From Streptomyces sp. 3214.6 (GTDB lineage: Bacteria > Actinomycetota > Actinomycetes > Streptomycetales > Streptomycetaceae), in assembly GCF_900129855.1 (NCBI RefSeq), contig NZ_LT670819.1, positions 4,154,001-4,218,000 of the forward strand: a stretch of 64,000 nucleotides of DNA, in the 5' to 3' direction. Within the stretch, counting starts at the first letter, position 1. Each line of letters begins with the position of its first letter. The translations under genes and the position numbers were made by a program. This document shows, piece by piece, positions 39,451 through 47,117 of this stretch. The notes beneath the pieces were generated by a model. The model made no database searches and was not told where the DNA came from. It saw only the letters and a program-made list of their open reading frames with translations.

Positions 39451-40334
39451 TGGAACTGCGGCTGCTGGCCACCTTCGAGAAGGTCTCCGCCGTCCTGAGC
39501 TTCACCCGGGCCGCGGCCGAGCTGAACTACGCCCAGTCCAGCGTGACCAGCCAGATCCGCACCCTGGAGGACTCCCTCGGCGTCGAGCTCTTCGACCGGC
39601 TCGGCAGCCGTATCCGGCTCACCGAGGCGGGTGAGCGGCTGCTGCCCTACGCCCGGCAGCTGCGGGAGCTGGCCGAGGAGGCGCGCGTCGCGGTCACCGG
39701 CCCGCAGGAGCCCTCCGGCGCGCTCGCCGTCGGCACGATGGAGTCGCTGACCTCCTACCGGCTGCCCCCGCTCCTCGAACTCTTCCACCACCGCTACCCG
39801 AAGGTCCGCCTCTCGCTGCGCCCCACCCTCGGGGACGAGACCCGGCAGGCGCTGCGGCAGGGGACGTACGACCTCGGATTCCTGATGGAGGCGGAGACCG
39901 AGCACGCGGGGCTGGAGGCGGAGGTGCTGGCGGTGGAGCCGCTCGCCCTCGTCGCCTCGCCGCGACACGCCCTCGCGGGGAAGGAGTTGGCAACCGCCGA
40001 CCTCGTACGGCAACCGCTCCTCGCCACCGAACCGGGGTGCGCCTACCGCGACTTGTTCGAGCGGGAGCTCAGGTCCGCCGATCCCGACGTGCAGTTCATG
40101 GAGTTCGGCACGATCGAGGCCACGAAACGCGCGGCGGCGGCCGGCCTCGGGATCTCGTTGCTGCCCGAGGTGACGGTCGCCGCCGAACTCGCGGAGGGGA
40201 CGCTGCTGCGGCTGGCCTGGGAGCCGCCGTTCACGCTTCGCACGCAGTTGGCGTGGCGGGCAGGGAAGCGGCTTCCGGCGCATGCCCGACTGTTCCTCGA
40301 ACAGGCGCGGCGGCTCGTGGCCGAGCAAGGGTGA
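39450..40334 (+). CDS. LysR family transcriptional regulator
   Basis: A 294-aa regulator. The N-terminal winged helix-turn-helix is FTRAAAELNYAQSSVTSQIR then LEDSLGVELFDRLGSRIRLT, and a type 2 periplasmic-binding-like effector domain follows. Its ATG overlaps the stop of the PLDc_N gene. Its last 104 bases overlap the convergent EamA transporter gene, a likely regulatory target or partner. Confidence 0.92.
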   Translation: MELRLLATFEKVSAVLSFTRAAAELNYAQSSVTSQIRTLEDSLGVELFDRLGSRIRLTEAGERLLPYARQLRELAEEARVAVTGPQEPSGALAVGTMESLTSYRLPPLLELFHHRYPKVRLSLRPTLGDETRQALRQGTYDLGFLMEAETEHAGLEAEVLAVEPLALVASPRHALAGKELATADLVRQPLLATEPGCAYRDLFERELRSADPDVQFMEFGTIEATKRAAAAGLGISLLPEVTVAAELAEGTLLRLAWEPPFTLRTQLAWRAGKRLPAHARLFLEQARRLVAEQG

Positions 40335-41238
40335 CCCTGAGGCTCGCTGTCACGATCAGCGGCACGCCGAGCGCCTGGACGAGGCCGATGTGGTGGCCGT
40401 ACACCAGCCAGTCCATGCCCATCGCGACCGCCGGATAGGTGAAGGCGAGCACAGCGATCTTCGCGGTCGGCAGCTGGGCGTAGGCGGCGTACATCAGGAC
40501 GTACATCAGCCCGGTGTGGACGACACCGAGCCCGACCAGCCAGCCCCAGTCCGCGCCGGTCCCGCCCATCGCGCCGAAGTCGGCGAAGGGGAGGAGGAGG
40601 GGGATGCCCACGACGACCTGGACCAGGGCGATCAGGTGCGGGCGTACGCCGGTGATCCGCTTGGTGACCAGGGTGGACAGGCCGTACAGGAGCGCGGCGA
40701 GGAGGGCCTGCCCGACGCCCGTCAGATACGTTCCGCCGCTCGTGAAGTCGGACGGCCTGACGCCCGAGACGAGGATCAGACCCGCGAAGGCGACGACGAT
40801 CCAGCCGACCTTGGCGGCGGTGAGCCGCTCGCGGAAGAGCAGGGCTCCCAGCAGCACGACGTAGAACGGCTGGGTGTGGTAGACGACCGTGGCGACGGAG
40901 ATCGACGTGTTCTCGTACGACTGGAAGAGGAAGACCCAGTTGAAGACGATGAACACACCGCCGAGCACGGCGAGTGAGAGGGTGCGGGGCGTGAAGCCGT
41001 GGTCGCGCAGCCAGCCGCGGGACACGACGTACGTCCCCAGCGCCAGCGCGCCGAACAGGACGCGGAAGAAGACGACGTTGAACGGCGACGCGCCCGACTC
41101 GACGACGAAGACGCCGAGGGTGCCGGAGAGCACCATCGCGACCGTGAGCTGGGCCGTGCCCTTGCTCTCCGAGCCCGTGTTCTGCGAGCCCGCGCTGCCC
41201 GGGGCCGTGTTCCCCGAGGCCGTGTTCTGTGAGGTCAT
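40231..41238 (-). CDS. EamA/DMT superfamily exporter
   Basis: A 335-aa membrane protein with ten predicted helices in two EamA repeats (SLAVLGGVFIVFNWVFLFQS and ALLAALLYGLSTLVTKRITG mark equivalent parts). It probably exports an amino acid, metabolite or nucleoside. The first 25 residues are a Thr/Gly/Ser/Asn repeat. ATG 41238 is used; the longer frame upstream is out-of-family. The 3' end overlaps the convergent LysR gene by 104 bases, so the two transcripts are antisense there. Confidence 0.87.
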   Translation of the reverse strand: MTSQNTASGNTAPGSAGSQNTGSESKGTAQLTVAMVLSGTLGVFVVESGASPFNVVFFRVLFGALALGTYVVSRGWLRDHGFTPRTLSLAVLGGVFIVFNWVFLFQSYENTSISVATVVYHTQPFYVVLLGALLFRERLTAAKVGWIVVAFAGLILVSGVRPSDFTSGGTYLTGVGQALLAALLYGLSTLVTKRITGVRPHLIALVQVVVGIPLLLPFADFGAMGGTGADWGWLVGLGVVHTGLMYVLMYAAYAQLPTAKIAVLAFTYPAVAMGMDWLVYGHHIGLVQALGVPLIVTASLRVTLARPRAAAPVRGTVGHAPEAASLPATPTACEA

Positions 41239-41361
41239 GCCCCGAAGGTAGGAGCGGGCGGGCAGGCCGGTCCACGAGCCAGTGGGGGGTCGCGTCGATG
41301 GGCCCATCGAGGCAGCCGATGCCCGCAGGCAGACCGCCGTGCCCGCACGGGCGGCCGGGCC

Positions 41362-41388
41362 GGGCAGGCCGGGCAGGCCGGGCAGGCC
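41362..41388. repeat. 9-bp tandem repeat GGGCAGGCC
   Basis: Three perfect copies lie in tandem with a degenerate unit on each side, in the 161-base gap between the EamA and ArsR genes. It is probably slippage-prone non-coding sequence. Confidence 0.7.
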
Positions 41389-41399
41389 GGGCGGTGGTG

Positions 41400-41774
41400 T
41401 CAGTCGCGACGGAGGACGAGGGCGAGCAGCCCGGGGAAGCGGGCGTCGAACTCCTCCCGCCGCAGCCGGTTGACCCGCCTGGGCCCCTCGTCGCGCTGCT
41501 CGACGAGACCGGCCCCGCGCAGCACGGCGAAGTGGTGGCTGAGGGCCGCCTTCCCGACGGGCACGTCGAAGCTGCCGCAGGCCCGCGTCCACTCGGGCGA
41601 GCCCGCCAACTCCCTGACGAGGGTGAGTCGTACGGGGTCGGCCAGCGCGGCGAGCGCGGTCAGGACCGGGACGTCGTCGGGGTGGGCATGCTCGGGTGCG
41701 GCCCGATGACTGACGCTGCGCTCTGCCACGCCCGACTCCTTCGCGCTGCTTGCCGAGTGTTCGACAGAAACCAT
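41400..41774 (-). CDS. ArsR family winged-helix regulator
   Basis: A 124-aa repressor-like protein. The helix-turn-helix is ALADPVRLTLVRELAGSPEW then VGKAALSHHFAVLRGAGLVEQR. No metal-binding Cys pair of the ArsR/SmtB type is seen near the recognition helix, so it may sense oxidants or another ligand through Cys66 or not at all. It is divergent from a quinone oxidoreductase gene with 50 bases between, and a perfect palindrome there is its likely operator. Confidence 0.87.
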   Translation of the reverse strand: MVSVEHSASSAKESGVAERSVSHRAAPEHAHPDDVPVLTALAALADPVRLTLVRELAGSPEWTRACGSFDVPVGKAALSHHFAVLRGAGLVEQRDEGPRRVNRLRREEFDARFPGLLALVLRRD

Positions 41775-41791
41775 ACACTCGCGAGTGTTCG
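41754..41791. promoter_or_regulatory. Palindromic operator between the ArsR and quinone oxidoreductase genes
   Basis: ACACTCGCGAGTGT (41775-41788) is a perfect 14-bp palindrome starting at the base next to the arsR-type start codon. CGAGTGTTCG occurs in direct repeat at 41754-41763 and 41782-41791. This layout fits autorepression plus control of the oxidoreductase. Confidence 0.65.
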
Positions 41792-41824
41792 CTTTTCATT
41801 GAACAGACGGGCGAGGAGTCCGGC

Positions 41825-42793
41825 ATGCGCGCGATCGAGTTCCAGCAGTACGGCGGCCCCGAGGTCCTGGAGGCGGTGGAGGCGGACGTGCCCGAGCCCG
41901 GCCCCGGCCAGGTGAGCGTCGACGTGGCCTACGCCGGGGTGAACTTCGCGGACCTCAAGGCACGCGCGGAGGGCTACCGGGTCCCGGCGCTGCCGTTCCG
42001 GCCCGGACTGGAGCTCTCCGGCCGGGTGCGAGCGGTCGGCGACGGCGTGACCGGGCTGTCCGTGGGCCAGGAGGTGACCGCCCTGACGCAGAGCGGCGCG
42101 TACGCGGAGGTGGCCGTGGCCGAGGCTGCGACCGTCTTCCCGCTGCCGCAGGGCGTCGACCTGCGCACGGCCGCGAGCCTCCTGACGGTGCTGCCGACGG
42201 CGTACGCCCTGGTGCACACCGTGGGCCGGCTGCAGCCGGGCGAGAGCGTCCTGGTGCAGGGCGCGGCCGGCGGGATCGGCACCGTCGCCGGCCAGTTGGC
42301 GAAGGCGGCGGGCGCGGGCGCGGTGTACGGCGTGGTGTCGTCGGCGGCCAAGGCCGAGTACGCCCGCGGCCACGGCTACGACGAGGTGTTCGTCGGCGAC
42401 TTCGAGAAGGCGGTACGGGCGGCGACCGGCGAGCGCGGGGTCGATCTCGCCCTGGACCCGGTGGGCGGCGAGACGCTGAAGGCCTCCCTGGCCTCCCTCG
42501 CGGTCTTCGGCCGCCTGGTCTCCTTCGGCAACGCGAGCTCCGCCGAGCCGTGGCAGGTGGGCCAGCCGGAGCTGTACCCCACCGGCCTGTCGGTCGGCGG
42601 CTTCTCGATCCTCACGCTGGCCCGGACCGCCCCCTCCGAGCTGCGGACGCTGGTCGAGCGGGCGCTCGCCAAAGCCGCCGACGGGACGGTGTCCCTGCCG
42701 GTCACCGCACAGTTCGCCCTGGCGGAAGCGGCCCAGGCACACCGGCTGATGGGGGCCCGAAAGAGCACCGGCAAGCTGCTGCTGAAGGTCTGA
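41825..42793 (+). CDS. NADPH:quinone oxidoreductase (zeta-crystallin type)
   Basis: A 322-aa medium-chain reductase. The catalytic N-terminal part has AYAGVNFADLKAR and RPGLELSGRVRAVG, and the cofactor motif VLVQGAAGGIGTVAGQLAKA binds NADPH. It lacks the zinc ligands of alcohol dehydrogenases, like quinone reductases. It probably reduces quinones or enals. ATG 41825 has GAGGAG upstream. The divergent ArsR regulator and palindrome suggest induction by its substrate or by stress. Confidence 0.88.
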   Translation: MRAIEFQQYGGPEVLEAVEADVPEPGPGQVSVDVAYAGVNFADLKARAEGYRVPALPFRPGLELSGRVRAVGDGVTGLSVGQEVTALTQSGAYAEVAVAEAATVFPLPQGVDLRTAASLLTVLPTAYALVHTVGRLQPGESVLVQGAAGGIGTVAGQLAKAAGAGAVYGVVSSAAKAEYARGHGYDEVFVGDFEKAVRAATGERGVDLALDPVGGETLKASLASLAVFGRLVSFGNASSAEPWQVGQPELYPTGLSVGGFSILTLARTAPSELRTLVERALAKAADGTVSLPVTAQFALAEAAQAHRLMGARKSTGKLLLKV

Positions 42794-42805
42794 ACCACGC
42801 GGCGC

Positions 42806-43843
42806 TCAGTTCACGGTGATCGAGTCCAGCTTCTCGCGCAGGTACGCATGGGAGTCGGTCGGCTCGTACGCCACCCGGCCGACCGGGGCGGGCACCGACT
42901 CCACCAGCGTCCCCGGGGTGCACTCGCCGAAGTACACGAGGGACATCAGCTCCTCGGCGGGCTCGTCGGCCGGGGGCGGCAGGACCCGGTGGCGGCCGGA
43001 GCGCCAGCGGTCGCCGGTCCAACGGGCCAGCAGATCACCGACGTTGACGGTGAAGGCGGCCGGATCGAAGGGCGCGTCCTCCCAGCCGCCGTCGTCCGTC
43101 CAGACCTGGAGTCCGCCCTTTCCTGCCTGCCGGTCGAGGATCGTGACGGTGCCGAAGTCGGTGTGCGGGCCGATGCGGAACTGACCGGACTGCGGCTCGC
43201 CGACGACCTCCGTGCCCGGATACCAGTTGATGTTGAAGCCGTAGGTGGGATGGTCCATGTGGCGGGAGAAGAAGTCCGGTTCGAGGCCGAGGGCCTGGCC
43301 GAGCAGGGACAGCAGCTCCTTCTCCAGCTCGGCCATCCGCTCCAGGTACTCCTCGCACAACACCTTGAGCAGTGGCGTCTGCGCCGGCCACACGTTCGGC
43401 GCGTACCACTGGGCGTTGATCACCGGGTCGTCGAAGGGCTCGTGGGTGGCGAAGGTCAGGGACTCCTTCAGGTCGGGAGGCGTCTCGGTCCCCTCCGCAT
43501 AGCCGTTGGCCTCCGCGCCGGGCCCGAGCCAGCCCCGTCCGCCGACCTTCGCGGCGTACGGCTGCTTGGCCTCGACGGGGAGGGTGAAGAACGCCCGGGC
43601 GACCTCCCGGATGCGCTGCCGCAGGACGGGGTCGACGCCGTGCCCGGTGACCAGCAGGAACCCCGCGCTCTGCAGGGCCTCGTCGACGGTACGGGCGATC
43701 GCGGCCCGGCTCTCGGGATCGCCGTCCAGCCAGGGGCGCAGGTCGACGGTCGGGATGCGGGACGGGCGGGGGGTATGGAGGGCCGGGGTCTGGGAGGCCG
43801 GGGTCTGGGGGGCCGGGGTCTGGGGGGCCTGGGGCTCACTCAC
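42806..43843 (-). CDS. Isopenicillin N synthase-like Fe(II) oxygenase
   Basis: A 345-aa non-heme iron oxygenase of the IPNS/2-oxoglutarate family. Iron ligands His227 and Asp229 (GPHTDFG) and His285 (SGRHRVLP) are present, and NINWYPG precedes them. The usual Arg-x-Ser that binds 2-oxoglutarate reads LMS at the expected place (about 299-301), so co-substrate use may differ. The N-terminus is a Pro-Gln-Thr repeat encoded by tandem repeats. It overlaps the deaminase gene by eight bases, so the two are coupled. The substrate is unknown. Confidence 0.85.
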   Translation of the reverse strand: MSEPQAPQTPAPQTPASQTPALHTPRPSRIPTVDLRPWLDGDPESRAAIARTVDEALQSAGFLLVTGHGVDPVLRQRIREVARAFFTLPVEAKQPYAAKVGGRGWLGPGAEANGYAEGTETPPDLKESLTFATHEPFDDPVINAQWYAPNVWPAQTPLLKVLCEEYLERMAELEKELLSLLGQALGLEPDFFSRHMDHPTYGFNINWYPGTEVVGEPQSGQFRIGPHTDFGTVTILDRQAGKGGLQVWTDDGGWEDAPFDPAAFTVNVGDLLARWTGDRWRSGRHRVLPPPADEPAEELMSLVYFGECTPGTLVESVPAPVGRVAYEPTDSHAYLREKLDSITVN

Positions 43844-44294
43844 CGATGTCCTCGTTCCACAGGGCCGGGTGGGTGTCGATGAAGTCGCGCATCATCGCCA
43901 CGCACCCGGGGTCGTCCAGGAGCACGATCTCTACGCCGTGTTCCGCCAGCCAGTCGTGGCCGCCGTGGAAGGTGACCGCCTCGCCGATCACGACACGCGA
44001 GATGCCGAACTGGCGGACCAGTCCGGAGCAGTACCAGCAGGGGGACAGGGTCGTCACCATCGTCGTACCGCGGTACGTGCGCTGTCGCCCCGCCGCGCGG
44101 AACGCGGCCGTCTCCGCGTGCATCGAGGGGTCGCCGTCCTGGACACGGCGGTTGTGCCCGCGGCCCAGCAGGACGCCGTCCGGGCCGTAGAGCGCGGCCC
44201 CGATCGGGATGCCCCCCTCGGCGAGCCCGGCCCGGGCCTCGTCGACGGCGGTGGCGAGCCAGGTCCGTGCCGTCGCCTGATCCAGAAGGTCCAT
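43836..44294 (-). CDS. Zinc nucleoside/base deaminase
   Basis: A 152-aa cytidine-deaminase-like protein. The zinc motifs are SMHAETAAF (His and catalytic Glu) and LSPCWYCSGL (two Cys). Length and sequence resemble yeast-type cytosine deaminase, and ISRVVIGEAVTFHGGHDWL fits that group. It would deaminate cytosine, a nucleoside or a related heterocycle. Its stop overlaps the oxygenase start, so they probably share a pathway, possibly base salvage or catabolism. Confidence 0.86.
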   Translation of the reverse strand: MDLLDQATARTWLATAVDEARAGLAEGGIPIGAALYGPDGVLLGRGHNRRVQDGDPSMHAETAAFRAAGRQRTYRGTTMVTTLSPCWYCSGLVRQFGISRVVIGEAVTFHGGHDWLAEHGVEIVLLDDPGCVAMMRDFIDTHPALWNEDIGE

Positions 44295-44439
44295 GACCTC
44301 ATGCTGCTGTGGCGGGCGGCCCGGGGCAATGCGGGACCACTCGTACGGGGTGTCCGCCCACGCAACCGCCCCGCCGAGGAGGCCACTTGAGCGATCTGTA
44401 GCCTGGCCCGATCATCGTGGGCTCGTGGGAGGAACGTTC

Positions 44440-45225
44440 ATGGTTGCTGCTCCGGTGTTGGAGGAGCTGCGGGAGGTCTGTCAGCCGCAGGCCAAACTGG
44501 CGAGCCGCAACGGCGAACACTGGGCGGGCCGGCTGTACATGCGGCGGGTCTCCCTGCGCTTCACCCGCCAGCTGGTGCGCACCCGAGTCACCCCGGACCA
44601 GCTGACCTGGACGATGGTGGGGTGCGGGGTGCTGTCCGGGGCCGCGCTGCTGATCCCGGGCCTGGCCGGGGCCGTCCTCGCGGCCCTCCTCATGCAGTTG
44701 TTCCTGCTGTTCGACTGCGTGGACGGCGAGGTCGCCCGCTGGAAGGGCCAGAACAGCGCGACCGGCATCTACGTCGACCGGCTCGGCGCGTACCTCGCCG
44801 ACGCGGCGCTGATGATCGGCTTCGGCTTCCGCGCGGCGGAGTCGGGCCTCGGCGGCTGGGCGGGCTTCAACGGCTGGGTGTCCCTCGGCCTCGCGACGGC
44901 ACTCGGCGTCGTGCTGCTGAAGGCCTCGACCGACCTGGTGGACGTGGCCCGCGCCCGCCGGGGGCTGGCCGTCGCCGACGACGAGTCCACCGCGCCCCGC
45001 TCGCAGGGCGTGGCCTCACTGCGCCGGCTCGCCGCCGCCTTCAAGATCCACCGGGTCACCAACGGCATCGAGGCGTCCCTGGTCCTCGTCGTCGTGGCGT
45101 TCGCCGACGCGGCCACCGACTCCGTCGACCCGACCCGCTGGGCGCTCGCCGCCATCGCCGTCATCACCTGGCTGATGGTCCCGGCCCACCTGCTGTCGAT
45201 CCTGTCGTCGTCCCGGCTGCGCTGA
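44440..45225 (+). CDS. CDP-alcohol phosphatidyltransferase family protein with a variant motif
   Basis: A 261-aa membrane enzyme with about six helices. The family motif is DCVDGEVAR (Asp92, Asp95), then x8, Gly109 and Asp113 in GIYVDRLGAY. The last Asp of the canonical motif, four residues later and thought to be the catalytic base, is Ala117 here. It probably transfers a phospho-alcohol group from a CDP-activated donor, or has lost activity. ATG 44440 has GGGAGG about eight bases upstream. It is divergent from the deaminase gene. Confidence 0.82.
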   Translation: MVAAPVLEELREVCQPQAKLASRNGEHWAGRLYMRRVSLRFTRQLVRTRVTPDQLTWTMVGCGVLSGAALLIPGLAGAVLAALLMQLFLLFDCVDGEVARWKGQNSATGIYVDRLGAYLADAALMIGFGFRAAESGLGGWAGFNGWVSLGLATALGVVLLKASTDLVDVARARRGLAVADDESTAPRSQGVASLRRLAAAFKIHRVTNGIEASLVLVVVAFADAATDSVDPTRWALAAIAVITWLMVPAHLLSILSSSRLR

Positions 45226-45292
45226 CGATCTCCGGGTGGTCGGGCACCCGGATCTGCGTGATCAGGCAGTGCTCGGCCGAACCTGCTCAGAT

Positions 45293-45364
45293 CGCGTGGC
45301 GTACCAGGCGGTCGACTCTCACGTGTACCTGCGGGAGAAGCTGGACTCGATCACCGCGGAGTGA
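45293..45364 (+). pseudogene. 3'-end remnant of an isopenicillin N synthase-like oxygenase gene
   Basis: Twenty-three codons and a stop read RVAYQAVDSHVYLREKLDS then ITAE. The intact oxygenase ending at 42806 finishes RVAYEPTDSHAYLREKLDS then ITVN, so about 18 of 23 residues match. No other part of the gene and no start is present. It is a fragment of a second, lost copy, in the opposite orientation. Its end overlaps the last codons of the convergent gene. Confidence 0.85.
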
Positions 45365-45938
45365 ACACCGCGTAGTCGGCGACGGTGCGGCGGTAGCGGG
45401 TGTGCCCGGTCTCGTGGGTGTGGCCGCGCTGCCATTCCTCCACGTCGGAGGGGTTCCGGTGGGCACCGGAACCGGCGTGGCAGTCGGCGCACGACGTCTC
45501 GTACTCCGCGTCGGCCGAGGCGTCCGGGACGAGTGCGTACTCCTGGAGGCCCAGGAAGGCTGTGTGGTATCGGCGTTGGTGACGGCGCAGGAGTACGTTC
45601 GCGTCGGTCTCGGCGGTGCCGTCGCGGCGGGCCCTGGCCTGTTCGCGGAGACCGGCCAGGTCTTCGCAGGCGGCGCAGTCACGGACGGGGGCGGGAGTGG
45701 GCGGATCCTGCGATCCCTGGAACGAACGGGAGTTGGCGGCGCGGACGCCCGCGCTGAGGCGTTCACCGGTGGTAGCCGGGCGGATCAGCTCCGGGCGGGC
45801 TTCCCACTCCCGTCCTCCGCCGACCGGGCGCAGCAGCGCATAGGGGCCCGCCTTGCCTCGGTACTCGCCCACCTTGTCCGACCTGGGGTCGTAGACGACC
45901 GTTCCCGTTTCGATCTGGCTTTCGGTGTGCTCGGTCAT
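45351..45938 (-). CDS. Composite Cys-pair protein of unknown function
   Basis: A 195-aa protein not recognised as one family. Residues 1-70 (VVYDPRSDKVGEYRGKAGPY) resemble a short stand-alone protein common next to Streptomyces XRE/DUF397 genes. The middle has CAAC in a helical Arg-rich segment. The end (about 130-195) has CADC with HAGSG and HTHETGHTRYRR, like another small family of such loci. The two Cys pairs could hold a metal. It looks like a fusion of two or three small proteins. It is 124 bases from, and divergent to, an XRE gene. Confidence 0.6.
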   Translation of the reverse strand: MTEHTESQIETGTVVYDPRSDKVGEYRGKAGPYALLRPVGGGREWEARPELIRPATTGERLSAGVRAANSRSFQGSQDPPTPAPVRDCAACEDLAGLREQARARRDGTAETDANVLLRRHQRRYHTAFLGLQEYALVPDASADAEYETSCADCHAGSGAHRNPSDVEEWQRGHTHETGHTRYRRTVADYAVFTPR

Positions 45939-46062
45939 GCCCCGTCCGTGCCCTCTCCGTATCGACTTCGTGACTCTGGGTGTGTAGAGCGTCGCGTGCG
46001 GGCACGGTCCGCATCAATGCCCGACGCGTGCCACGCGCGCATGTCACGGAGGGGGACGGCCC

Positions 46063-46977
46063 TTGACCACCAACGCCATGCTGTTCGGGGAGCTGTTACG
46101 CCACTTCCGCGAGGGGGCGCTGCTGACGCAGGAGGCGCTGGCGAGGGCGATCCCGTGCGACAGGTCTTTTGTGGCCCGCGTGGAGGCGGCGACCCGGGTA
46201 CCGCAGGACACGTTCGCCAAGAAGTGCGATGAAGTGCTGGGTACGGGTGGGGCGTTGGGGCGGCTGTGGGGGCGGGTCGACTGGTACGCGGCAGTAGAGC
46301 ATCCCGACTGGTTCAAGCGGCGCGCAGAAATGGACACGGAGGCGGTCTCCCTCTGGGAGTACCAAGAGCGCGTGATGCCAGGCATGTTGCAGACGCCGGA
46401 GTACGCACATGCTCTGTTCTCGCGTGTCGCCAGCGGCGATGAAGTGGAGGAACGCGTTCGAGCGCGATTGAGTCGACAGCAGCGATTCCTGACCGAGGGC
46501 GGCCCGTTGTACGTCGTCGTCATGGACGAGAGCTGCCTGCGCAACGTCGTGGGCAGCTCGGAGGTCATGCGGGACCAGTGCGCACACCTGCTGAGCGTTG
46601 GCCGACGCTCCAACATCCGTATCCAGGTGGCCCCCGCGGATTTCCCTGAACTCCTGCGCCCCAACGTTTCCATGTCGCTGATCGAGCTACCTGACGGGCA
46701 CCGATGGGTGTACTCGGAGTCGGTGGACCGTGGCCATTTCAACGACGATCCGGCCGTCTTCACAAGCCATAGCCACGCCTATGATGTGCTCAGGGCGGAC
46801 GCTCTGTCAGCCCGGGAGTCCGCCGTCCTGATCGGCGACGCGATGGAAGGGTACGGGCGGCATGCGCAGGCAGGAACTCAACGCGGCGATCTGGATCAAG
46901 AGCAGCTACAGCGGCGAGAACGGCGGCAACTGCCTCGAAGTCGCCCCCGAATTCACCTCCGTCGTCCCCGTCCGTGA
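46063..46977 (+). CDS. XRE regulator with DUF5753, extended C-terminus
   Basis: A 304-aa WhiJ-like regulator. The helix-turn-helix is EGALLTQEALARAIPCDRSF then VARVEAATRVP, followed by DUF5753 (VMPGMLQTPEYAHALF, IRIQVAPADFPELLRPNVS). The start is TTG 46063, well spaced behind GGAGGGGG; ATG 46078 would be too far. The normal end after ARESAVLIGDAMEGYGR is followed by about 40 Arg/Gln-rich residues. These are just the DUF397 gene read in another frame, a sign of a lost stop or small indel. The DUF397 partner overlaps by 116 bases. Confidence 0.82.
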   Translation: MTTNAMLFGELLRHFREGALLTQEALARAIPCDRSFVARVEAATRVPQDTFAKKCDEVLGTGGALGRLWGRVDWYAAVEHPDWFKRRAEMDTEAVSLWEYQERVMPGMLQTPEYAHALFSRVASGDEVEERVRARLSRQQRFLTEGGPLYVVVMDESCLRNVVGSSEVMRDQCAHLLSVGRRSNIRIQVAPADFPELLRPNVSMSLIELPDGHRWVYSESVDRGHFNDDPAVFTSHSHAYDVLRADALSARESAVLIGDAMEGYGRHAQAGTQRGDLDQEQLQRRERRQLPRSRPRIHLRRPRP

Positions 46978-47056
46978 CAGCAAGCGTCCCGACGGTCCCT
47001 TTCTCCTCCTTACCCACACATCCTGGGCCGCGTTCGTCACGTCCCTGAGCCTTTGA
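46862..47056 (+). CDS. DUF397 protein
   Basis: A 64-aa DUF397 protein of normal length: WIKSSYSGENGGNCLEVAP, VPVRDSKRPDGP and WAAFVTSL. It is the partner of the overlapping WhiJ-like XRE regulator. Unlike the first locus in this window, no ATPase gene adjoins. Confidence 0.88.
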   Translation: MRRQELNAAIWIKSSYSGENGGNCLEVAPEFTSVVPVRDSKRPDGPFLLLTHTSWAAFVTSLSL

Positions 47057-47083
47057 TATCGACTGTCGAGTTTTTTGATATCA
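47054..47083 (+). promoter_or_regulatory. GATATC repeats in the vapBC promoter region
   Basis: TGATATC (47054-47060) and TGATATCA (47076-47083) are self-complementary sites 22 bases apart around a T-run, A+T-rich compared with the surroundings. They lie just upstream of the antitoxin gene and are likely VapB-binding sites overlapping the promoter. Confidence 0.55.
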
Positions 47084-47117
47084 TGGGGAGTGTAATGCCC
47101 TGGACCGAGGAGGACGC

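Noticed and set aside
41250..41399. A small gene between the EamA and ArsR genes
   Set aside because: Only a 9-bp GGGCAGGCC repeat and biased sequence; no start with a ribosome-binding site.
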